The notes under the pieces are model-generated. The model worked only from the letters and a program-made list of their open reading frames with translations, was not told the origin of the DNA and made no database searches. 13,560 bases of DNA from a bacterium (GTDB lineage Bacteria; Vulcanimicrobiota; Xenobia; Xenobiales; Xenobiaceae), in assembly GCA_017444045.1 (NCBI GenBank), contig JAFSXO010000169.1:1-13560 (forward strand), read 5' to 3'. Below, piece by piece: positions 1 through 5,266 of the stretch (within the stretch, counting starts at the first letter, position 1; the number at the start of each line of letters is the position of its first letter). The translations under genes were made by a program, and so were the position numbers.

Positions 1-1
1 C

Positions 2-52
2 TACGAAAAGTCCAAAAGCGGCAGTTGGGAGATGGGGAACGCAGCCACCTAA
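2..52 (+). CDS. possible 3' end of an upstream gene (ambiguous frame)
   Basis: All three forward frames are open from the window edge. Frame 2 ends at a TAA at 50-52 after 16 codons, frame 3 at 72-74 and frame 1 at 88-90. Frame 2 looks most like coding sequence of this genome by its codons (tac, gaa, ggc, gag, gcc, acc), but the piece is too short to recognise a family, and frame 1, ending 9 nt before the next ATG, cannot be excluded. No function is assigned. If none of the frames is real, these bases are the leader of the next gene. Confidence 0.25.
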   Translation, partial: YEKSKSGSWEMGNAAT

Positions 53-99
53 CGCAGATACAGAATTTTGCTAAGGTAAAAATTCGCTAAGTAAAGGAT

Positions 100-1077
100 A
101 TGATATCAGCACAGTCCTTATTGCTAACCTTTTTAACTGGCTTCATAGCTACCTTAGCCTTCGTGCCGTTAGCTAAAAAGCTGGCCATCCGCTGTGCCGC
201 TCTGGACAAGCCCAATGCCCGCAAGGTTCACGTCACCCCCATACCTCTTTGGGGAGGCTTAGGCATTTTCTTTGGCTTTATGCTGACCATGGCGCTGGCC
301 CTTCACTTTATCGATGCCGCCCATAATGCCATAACCGCGCGCACGCTCATGCATCTCAAGGGACTGTCGTGGGCCAGCTTAGGCATCGTTATCGTGGGAC
401 TCATCGACGACCGCTGGGGAATGCCCGCTAAGGTAAAGCTAGCCTGCCAGCTGGTATTGGGCGCGGTTCTCATCGCCTACGACGTAAAAATCGACTATCA
501 TACCCTTCCCCATTTCGGCGTAGTGCGCTTTCCCGACTGGCTCACCTGGGGCATAACCCTTTTCTGGATCGCCGGAATAACTAACGCCCTTAACCTGCTC
601 GACGGCTTAGACGGCCTGCTAGCCGGAGTATCGCTGACCACCGCTATCGTCTTTTTGGTGGTATCGCTTATGACAGGGCAGGTAATCGCCGCCGTGGTCA
701 TGGCCTGCTTGAGCGGATGTATGCTGGGCTTCCTGCGCTACAATTTCAACCCCGCCCAGATCTTTATGGGCGACACAGGCAGCCTGTTCCTGGGGCTTAC
801 ATTTGCCTCCTGGTCCATTATCGGCCTGCTGAAAAGCACGGCAACCTTCGCCTTCGCGGTGCCGGTCTTTATGATGGCCGTTCCCATTTTTGATACAGCA
901 GCGGCCATAATCCGCAGAATGCTGGCGGGACGCCCCATCTTTCAGGCAGACAAGGAGCACCTGCACCACCGCCTTCTGCGCATGGGATACACCCAGCGCC
1001 AGGTAGTCCTGCTGATATACGGAATAAACACGGCCTTCGGCGTTATCGGTCTGGCACTTTATTATTTCTTCAAATAG
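100..1077 (+). CDS. wecA: polyprenyl-phosphate GlcNAc-1-phosphate transferase (WecA/TagO family)
   Basis: Integral membrane enzyme expected to move a HexNAc-1-phosphate, usually GlcNAc-1-P, from its UDP donor onto undecaprenyl phosphate on the inner face of the cytoplasmic membrane, the first lipid-linked step for surface polysaccharides. The 325-residue length and many hydrophobic helices fit the family. Motifs seen: DKPNARKVH near residues 36-44, the Asp pair at 103-104 (LIDDR), NALNLLDGLDGL at 162-173, MGDTGS at 223-228 with the putative catalytic Asp225, and HLHHRLL at 287-293, the sugar-recognition histidine motif. The ATG is the first start after an in-frame stop at 88-90. A purine-rich AAAGGA lies only one base before it, so the ribosome site is poor. 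It could be called tagO, as the biochemical role in teichoic acid versus O-antigen type polymers cannot be read from sequence. The UDP-GlcNAc epimerase gene follows after 45 nt. Confidence 0.93.
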   Translation: MISAQSLLLTFLTGFIATLAFVPLAKKLAIRCAALDKPNARKVHVTPIPLWGGLGIFFGFMLTMALALHFIDAAHNAITARTLMHLKGLSWASLGIVIVGLIDDRWGMPAKVKLACQLVLGAVLIAYDVKIDYHTLPHFGVVRFPDWLTWGITLFWIAGITNALNLLDGLDGLLAGVSLTTAIVFLVVSLMTGQVIAAVVMACLSGCMLGFLRYNFNPAQIFMGDTGSLFLGLTFASWSIIGLLKSTATFAFAVPVFMMAVPIFDTAAAIIRRMLAGRPIFQADKEHLHHRLLRMGYTQRQVVLLIYGINTAFGVIGLALYYFFK

Positions 1078-1084
1078 AACACCG

Positions 1085-1101
1085 TTCAGCCCAGCGCTGA
1101 A
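1085..1101 (+). other. small stem-loop between wecA and wecB
   Basis: TTCAGC at 1085-1090 pairs with GCTGAA at 1096-1101 around a five-base loop. No T-run follows, so it does not look like an intrinsic terminator; the two genes probably share a transcript. It may only be an RNA stability element or chance. Confidence 0.35.
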
Positions 1102-1122
1102 GCCCAAACAGGGAGAAGAGCA

Positions 1123-2280
1123 ATGTCAAAAACCATCAATATCGCGGCAGTATTCGGTACACGTCCAGAAGCCATAAAAGTAGCTCCGGTCATAAAGGCA
1201 GCAGTCAATTACCCGCAAGTCAAGGTCACCTGCATAGTTACCGCCCAGCACCGCCAAATATTGGATCAGGTTTTAGATTTGTTCGACATCGTTCCCGACC
1301 ATGACCTCAACATTATGCAGACCAACCAGACTCTGGCTGGCATAACCACCAGAGCCCTCGACGGTCTCGACAGTATCATGGATGAGCTAAAGCCAGACAT
1401 CGTGCTGACCCAGGGCGACACCACTACCGCCTTTGTAGCCGGGCTGGCCGCCTTTTACCATAAAATCCCCGTGGGGCATATAGAAGCCGGACTGCGCACC
1501 GACGATATTTACAGCCCCTTCCCCGAAGAGATGAACCGGCGCATGCTGACGCGCCTGGCCACTCTGCAGTTTCCGCCAACGGTTTGGGCGCGCCAGAACC
1601 TGCTACGCGAGGGCGTAGGCACCGAAAACATGTACCTCACAGGCAACACCGTTACCGACGCGCTGAAAATGATCTGCGCCGATCTGCCAGCCGGCCTGCC
1701 AGAAGACCTAGTAGAAATCCCCCAGGGCCAGCGCATACTGTTAGTCGAGACCCATCGCCGCGAGAATCTGGGCGAACCCATGGCTGCGGTCTGCCGCGCC
1801 CTGCTGAATATAATTGAAGGCTTCCCCGACACCGAGCTGGTCTTCAGCGTGCATCCCAATCCCAAGGTGCGCGAGGTGGTCATGCCCATGCTGCAGAACC
1901 GCCCGCGCATACATCTGCTGGATCCAGTACCCTACCCCACTTTAGTGCGCCTGCAGCGCGAAGCATACCTAATTCTTACCGATTCCGGAGGCATCCAGGA
2001 AGAAGCCCCATCTTTAGGCGTTCCCACCCTGGTGCTGCGCGGCACAACAGAGCGTCCCGAAGGCATAGAATCTGGCAATGCCCTTTTAGTAGGCACCGAC
2101 GAGCAGACCATTATCAGGGAAGCCACCTCGCTCCTGACAGACAGTGTTCGCTATCAGCGCATGAGCCAGGCCGCCAGCCCCTACGGCGACGCTAAGGCGG
2201 CCCCACGCATAATAGAAGCCATTCTGCATTACTTCGGCCTGCGCGAGCACCGCCCCGAAGAGTTTGTGTCACCGATCTGA
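1123..2280 (+). CDS. wecB: UDP-N-acetylglucosamine 2-epimerase, non-hydrolysing
   Basis: Soluble cytoplasmic enzyme that interconverts UDP-GlcNAc and UDP-ManNAc, supplying ManNAc for linkage units or ManNAcA-containing surface glycans. At 385 residues it is of normal length. The family signature is complete: FGTRPEAIK at 11-19, QGDT at 97-100, HIEAGLRT at 119-126, FPEEMNR at 133-139, TGNTVTDA at 173-180, THRREN at 210-215, HPNP at 244-247, TDSGGIQEEAP at 286-296 and TERPEG at 309-314. The residues usually assigned to catalysis (Asp99, Glu120, His211) are present. The start has a good Shine-Dalgarno GGGAGAAG at 1111-1118. Pairing with the upstream transferase is the usual wecA-wecB or tagO-mnaA partnership. 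The stop codon lies inside a palindrome that also holds the next gene's start, suggesting coupled translation. The alternative symbol is mnaA. Confidence 0.96.
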   Translation: MSKTINIAAVFGTRPEAIKVAPVIKAAVNYPQVKVTCIVTAQHRQILDQVLDLFDIVPDHDLNIMQTNQTLAGITTRALDGLDSIMDELKPDIVLTQGDTTTAFVAGLAAFYHKIPVGHIEAGLRTDDIYSPFPEEMNRRMLTRLATLQFPPTVWARQNLLREGVGTENMYLTGNTVTDALKMICADLPAGLPEDLVEIPQGQRILLVETHRRENLGEPMAAVCRALLNIIEGFPDTELVFSVHPNPKVREVVMPMLQNRPRIHLLDPVPYPTLVRLQREAYLILTDSGGIQEEAPSLGVPTLVLRGTTERPEGIESGNALLVGTDEQTIIREATSLLTDSVRYQRMSQAASPYGDAKAAPRIIEAILHYFGLREHRPEEFVSPI

Positions 2281-2289
2281 CATGTCAGA
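2276..2289. repeat. 14-bp perfect palindrome TCTGACATGTCAGA over the wecB stop / atpZ start
   Basis: The sequence equals its own reverse complement over 14 bases. It contains the wecB stop (TGA, 2278-2280) and the next gene's ATG (2282-2284). In RNA it can fold as a 5-bp stem with a CAUG loop holding the start codon. The same 14-mer recurs exactly at 2657-2670, and with one base changed at 2636-2649. Partial copies (TCTGACA or TGTCAGACA) lie at 2417-2435 and near 2449-2458. Whether it is a protein-binding site, a translation control element or a by-product of Ser-Asp codon repeats is not known. Confidence 0.6.
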
Positions 2290-3022
2290 CAAAGATTTAA
2301 ACGCCTTCGCCCGACTGGAAGCGCTGGTCGATGACATAGAGAACGAGCTGGGCGGCGCCGATAACACCGAGAGTTCTGCTGAACAGCCAGCTTCAGCGCC
2401 TAAGGATGGGCCCAGCTCTGACATATCGTCTGACAAGATAATTGACATTGTCAGACACCCTCGCGCCGCCAGCCGGATCCTTCCCGACATTACCCTGGCA
2501 GAAGCCGAAAGCAAATATGCCGGTCTGACCGACGAGATTTGGGACAGACTGGCCGAGCAGCTCAGCGAAATCAAGCCAGACTTCGCCCCTGCCAACCCGC
2601 CAAGCACCGCGCCCGACACATCTTCTGACACCCCTTCTGATATGTCAGAGACAGCTTCTGACATGTCAGAGACAAACGATACGCCAGGGAAAACGCCGGA
2701 GCTAGGGCCTCAGGATGAGGAGCTATCCGCGCTGCTCGCCGGCAGCGATCAGAAAATGGAGAGCATCCAAAGGCGCATCGACAGCTACTGGGAAAAGCAT
2801 ACGCACAAGCCCAGCAATCTGGGCGCTTCATTGGGCTTCGGACTGTCATTCGGCTTCATTATGGTCGCCGTGCTGTACTGCGCTTACCTGCTAGGCACCG
2901 AGCTAATCCAGCGCACTGGCCAGAATTTCTGGCTTCCGCTGTGCCTTATACTAGGGATGATCGCCGGCTTTGCCATCGGCTTTACCCTGCTTGCTCCGCT
3001 GCTCAGGAGAAAACAGCAGTGA
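2282..3022 (+). CDS. atpZ: AtpZ/AtpQ-like membrane protein with long acidic N-terminal extension
   Basis: The last ~65 of 246 residues carry two predicted membrane helices (about 183-205 and 217-240), with Gly-rich GASLGFGLSFGF in the first and LILGMIAGFAIGF in the second. This layout, length and place before atpB match the AtpZ family (ATPase_gene1), small proteins linked to F1Fo ATP synthase assembly or divalent-cation handling; the exact role is debated. Normal family members are about 70-100 residues. Here about 180 extra residues precede the membrane part; they are acidic, rich in Ser, Asp, Pro and Thr, and contain a repeated SDMSE unit near 119-130, so probably largely disordered and cytoplasmic. 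I chose the ATG at 2282 rather than an in-frame TTG at 2264, because it lies one base after the wecB stop and favours coupling; neither has an ideal Shine-Dalgarno. The family assignment of the C-terminal part is moderately sure; the extension has no recognised domain. Confidence 0.7.
   Translation: MSDKDLNAFARLEALVDDIENELGGADNTESSAEQPASAPKDGPSSDISSDKIIDIVRHPRAASRILPDITLAEAESKYAGLTDEIWDRLAEQLSEIKPDFAPANPPSTAPDTSSDTPSDMSETASDMSETNDTPGKTPELGPQDEELSALLAGSDQKMESIQRRIDSYWEKHTHKPSNLGASLGFGLSFGFIMVAVLYCAYLLGTELIQRTGQNFWLPLCLILGMIAGFAIGFTLLAPLLRRKQQ
2636..2670 (+). repeat. tandem 21-nt repeat built on the TCTGACATGTCAGA palindrome
   Basis: Two adjacent units, TCTGATATGTCAGA (2636-2649) and TCTGACATGTCAGA (2657-2670), are spaced 21 nt apart and each is followed by GACA. 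They encode the repeated SDMSET in the disordered part of the AtpZ-like protein. The unit is palindromic, so the opposite strand also reads Ser-Asp-rich, which explains a long open frame there that I do not believe is a gene. Confidence 0.7.
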
Positions 3023-3303
3023 TCTGGATATCATCTGCCGCGGGCTTAGCGCTGGGCATACTGCATTGGTGGATGTTTTATCTTCCCCTGCGTATGCTTG
3101 TCACGCAAAAGGAATCAACGATCAGTCATAGAATTTTTTACTTATTTTCGTGCTTGCGCTTAATAGTAACCATAGGGCTGGGAGTGCTGGCTATCAGAGT
3201 CGGCAGGCTCAATGCCTTGGCTCTAGCGATAGGGCTTTTTTTGGGCTTTAACACTATGCGCTTATTTCTGTTCAGGGCAAGCCGCAAAAAGCTAGAGGAG
3301 TAG
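3019..3303 (+). CDS. small three-helix ATP synthase accessory protein (AtpI/AtpR-like)
   Basis: A 94-residue protein that begins at a GTG overlapping the previous stop (GTGA at 3019-3022), with AGGAGA at 3005-3010 placed eight bases upstream. The same frame is open back to 2941, but that stretch is the previous gene read out of frame. Hydrophobicity suggests three membrane helices at about 2-23, 40-59 and 64-84, with Arg47, Arg60 and Arg81 in or near them and a basic tail. Size and helix number recall AtpR of N-type ATPase operons more than the four-helix AtpI (UncI) of Bacillus, but its place directly before atpB fits both. AtpI helps c-ring assembly; AtpR is proposed to touch the c-ring glutamate through arginines. 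The family choice is inference, hence no symbol. Confidence 0.6.
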   Translation: MIWISSAAGLALGILHWWMFYLPLRMLVTQKESTISHRIFYLFSCLRLIVTIGLGVLAIRVGRLNALALAIGLFLGFNTMRLFLFRASRKKLEE

Positions 3304-3307
3304 CAAC

Positions 3308-4276
3308 ATGCTTGCTTACACCAATGCCTGTTTAAGCGGTGCTGTGTTTTTAGCGGAAGAAGCCGCCAGCGGCAAGCTCACAGGCTTTGACAACCCAGCT
3401 AACTGCGTAGTGGTCATATCAACCGTCATAGTGGTTGCCTTGGTCGTTATAACTGCGGCCATCAGCCGCTCTAAAATCGGCCTGACCACCACGGGCATGG
3501 GCACGGTTTTTGAGTTGGCCTACGAATTCGTCAGCGACATGGCCATCTCTATGATGGGCCCTGTCGGACGCCGTTTTGTGCCCTTCTGCATGTCGATCTT
3601 TCTCTTTGTGCTTATCAGCAACTGGTCGGGCCTGTTCCCATTCCCAGCATTAACCGCTTTGGCACACGGCGAAGAGCAGGGCTATGTTTTCGAATGCCCT
3701 ACGACTCAGTTCAGCACGACCTTTGCTATGGCTGCGGTTTCCTTTGTCGCCGTCATTTTCTTCGGTATGCGCAAATATATGTTTGGCGCCGAAGAAAGAA
3801 CGGAAAAAACGAACGCATCGGATACTGAAGAAAAGCACCACTCCGAGGGCATGGGACCCATCAAAGGCTTCTTTGGCTGGTGGACGCATTTTCTGCACCC
3901 CACGCCTATGCTTTGGCACGATATGCAGGGAGCGATGCGCTATCTGCTGGTTCCCATTCTGGGCTGCCTTTTTGTAGTTCTGAACATAATTGAAGAGGTT
4001 GCCCGCTTAGTATCGCTATCAATACGTCTTTATGGCAACATCCACGGCGAGCACGTTGTAAAGTCTAACCTGGTAAACACCATGCAGGACTTTATAAGCC
4101 AAGCTCTCAGCGGAGGCGGGGCTGCCCTGGTAGGCTATTTTATCATGTCGCTGCTAATGTGGGGCTGTTCCTTCTTTGTCACCTGCATAGGCACTCTGGC
4201 CGGCTTCATTCAGGCTTACGTCTTTTTCGTTTTAACATTATCATATATTTCTCACGTAGCCACAGACGAGCACTAA
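3308..4276 (+). CDS. atpB: F1Fo ATP synthase subunit a
   Basis: Membrane stator subunit that forms the two half-channels for H+ or Na+ next to the c ring. The essential stator arginine is Arg240 in SLSIRLYGNIHGEH (residues 236-249), and the conserved Gln in the last helix is Gln302 (GFIQAYVFF). At 322 residues it is longer than most (about 230-290). The extra length is mainly a charged loop around 161-182, with many Glu, Lys and two His, plus a longer stretch before the catalytic helix (PTPMLWHDMQGAMRYLL, 198-214). By the normal topology the loop is cytoplasmic, facing the peripheral stalk. Shine-Dalgarno GAGGAG at 3295-3300 lies inside the end of the preceding gene, four bases from its stop to this ATG. 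The RLVSLSIRLYGNI and GEH segments look more like deltaproteobacterial a subunits than Bacillus, from memory only. Confidence 0.95.
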   Translation: MLAYTNACLSGAVFLAEEAASGKLTGFDNPANCVVVISTVIVVALVVITAAISRSKIGLTTTGMGTVFELAYEFVSDMAISMMGPVGRRFVPFCMSIFLFVLISNWSGLFPFPALTALAHGEEQGYVFECPTTQFSTTFAMAAVSFVAVIFFGMRKYMFGAEERTEKTNASDTEEKHHSEGMGPIKGFFGWWTHFLHPTPMLWHDMQGAMRYLLVPILGCLFVVLNIIEEVARLVSLSIRLYGNIHGEHVVKSNLVNTMQDFISQALSGGGAALVGYFIMSLLMWGCSFFVTCIGTLAGFIQAYVFFVLTLSYISHVATDEH

Positions 4277-4353
4277 CAGCAGTTAACGCTTAATGGCTAT
4301 GCATTAATTATATGGCCGGCGCTAGCATCGCGCCAGCTTAGGAGGTACGTACA
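4277..4353 (+). promoter_or_regulatory. atpB-atpE spacer: stem-loop and strong ribosome site
   Basis: GCCGGCGC at 4315-4322 can pair with GCGCCAGC at 4330-4337 (seven pairs, one C-A mismatch, loop TAGCATC). Three bases later comes AGGAGGT (4340-4346), the best Shine-Dalgarno match in the window, seven bases before the atpE ATG. A stem-loop plus strong ribosome site fits the need to make many c subunits per complex. An AT-rich stretch (4283-4313) has a weak promoter-like look (TTAACG, TAATTA), which I do not press. No T-run follows the stem, so it is not a terminator. Confidence 0.55.
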
Positions 4354-4713
4354 ATGCTATCAAGATCGAGCAAGCTCGGCGGTACTTTAACCGCGCTAAC
4401 CCTGGCACTGTTGGCAACAGTTCCCGCTTGGGCAGATCCCGTTTCCGTCCCCGCTGCCGACGCCGAAACAGCGCACTGGTTCAGCACCCAGGCTATTGCT
4501 CTATTTTCTGCCGCCCTGGCCATCGGTATCGGCACGCTTGGCCCCAGCTTAGCTCAAGGCAACGCGCTGGCCCGCGCCATGGAGTCCATTGGCCGTAACC
4601 CCGAAAGCGCCAGCAAGGTTCAGAGCGTTCTCCTAATCGGTTTGGCGTTCATCGAATCCCTCTGCATTTACGCCCTGGTTATCGCCTTTATCGCCGTTGG
4701 TAAGGTTGGATAA
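4354..4713 (+). CDS. atpE: F1Fo ATP synthase subunit c with N-terminal signal-like extension
   Basis: The c subunit forms the rotor ring that carries ions past subunit a. Mature c proteins are about 75-90 residues; this one is 119 because of an N-terminal stretch with a basic start, a hydrophobic core (about 11-24) and an AWA site at 25-27, which looks like a cleavable signal peptide. Helix 1 spans about 44-67 and helix 2 about 89-115, joined by the RNP loop at 81-83. The ion-binding carboxylate is Glu101. Gln68, Ser102 and Tyr106 align with Gln32, Ser66 and Tyr70 of the sodium-type Ilyobacter ring, but Thr67 is replaced by Leu103. The helix-packing glycines are altered (Thr61, Gly63, Ser65, Ala67 in place of GxGxGxG). 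FIESLCIYALVIAF resembles Desulfovibrio or Geobacter c subunits, some of which also carry signal peptides. Coupling ion is undecided. Confidence 0.95.
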   Translation: MLSRSSKLGGTLTALTLALLATVPAWADPVSVPAADAETAHWFSTQAIALFSAALAIGIGTLGPSLAQGNALARAMESIGRNPESASKVQSVLLIGLAFIESLCIYALVIAFIAVGKVG

Positions 4714-4716
4714 GCC

Positions 4717-4730
4717 CTGAAGAGCTTCAG
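4717..4730 (+). other. short stem-loop after atpE
   Basis: CTGAAG at 4717-4722 and CTTCAG at 4725-4730 flank two bases, giving a 5-bp stem with a four-base loop just after the atpE stop. It is followed by AAAGATATTA, not a T-run, so it is unlikely to end transcription. It could act as an RNA stabiliser or processing mark separating the heavily translated atpE from downstream genes. Confidence 0.35.
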
Positions 4731-4762
4731 AAAGATATTAATCTGTACGCGAGGAGGCAGCT

Positions 4763-5266
4763 ATGGACATAGTTCGCTCTGTGCTGAACAATCTTGGCTT
4801 TGATGCTGCTGTATTTCTTGCCCAGTTAGCGCTCTTTTACGCAATGCACCTGCTGCTTAAGCCTATTCTTTACCGTCCGTTAGAGAATGCATTTAAGCAG
4901 CGCGCTTCCATGACCGACGACCGAGTCAGCGAGGCTCAGCGCTTCAAGGACAAAGCCGCCGCTTTAAAAGCTCAGTACGAGCAGGCCATACGCGAAACAC
5001 AAAGCGAGACACTGGCTATAACCCAGGCCGCCACCAAGGAAGCCGAAGCGGCACGCCAAGCCGAGCTGGAAACAGCCCGCAATACGGCAAACGGTATAAT
5101 CGAAAAGACCCGTGCCGAATTAGTTCAGGAGCGGCGCGAAGCTCAGCAGACACTAGAGGCGGAGGTTCCCACCTTGGCAAGAGCTGTAGCCGTTAAACTG
5201 GCTCAGGCCTTTACCAGCGGAGAGATCGGCGAAAAATTCATCAAGCGTGTGCGGGGTTTAGGATAG
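4763..5266 (+). CDS. atpF': F1Fo ATP synthase subunit b' (first of two b-type subunits)
   Basis: Peripheral-stalk protein: one N-terminal membrane helix (about 12-33, LGFDAAVFLAQLALFY) followed by a long charged heptad-like coiled coil rich in Ala, Glu, Lys and Gln to about residue 155, with no domain after it. Length 167 residues fits b-type subunits. A second, different b-type gene follows directly, its ATG touching this gene's TAG, which is the arrangement of organisms with a b/b' heterodimer (cyanobacteria, alpha- and deltaproteobacteria). Bacillus and most Firmicutes have one b gene. It is called b' because it is first and starts with a short LGFD-type lead like other b' proteins; which of the pair is truly b' is inference. 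Shine-Dalgarno GAGGAGG at 4751-4757 is strong. Confidence 0.85.
   Translation: MDIVRSVLNNLGFDAAVFLAQLALFYAMHLLLKPILYRPLENAFKQRASMTDDRVSEAQRFKDKAAALKAQYEQAIRETQSETLAITQAATKEAEAARQAELETARNTANGIIEKTRAELVQERREAQQTLEAEVPTLARAVAVKLAQAFTSGEIGEKFIKRVRGLG

Noticed and set aside
619..1107. 162-codon minus-strand frame under wecA
   Set aside because: It is fully opposite a gene with intact catalytic motifs; composition is rich in Cys, His and Gln with no recognisable domain.
2264..2281. TTG start for the AtpZ-like gene overlapping wecB by 17 nt
   Set aside because: The purine run GAAGAG is only one base from that TTG, and the ATG at 2282 falls directly after the wecB stop, a normal coupled arrangement.
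2269..2664. Open frame on the minus strand with Ser-Asp-rich product
   Set aside because: It is the mirror of palindromic TCTGACATGTCAGA repeats and Ser/Asp codons in the plus-strand gene; it has no family resemblance.
2941..3018. Longer N-terminus for the AtpI/AtpR-like protein
   Set aside because: These 26 codons are the preceding gene read in another frame. GTG at 3019 has AGGAGA at the right distance and begins with the first membrane helix.
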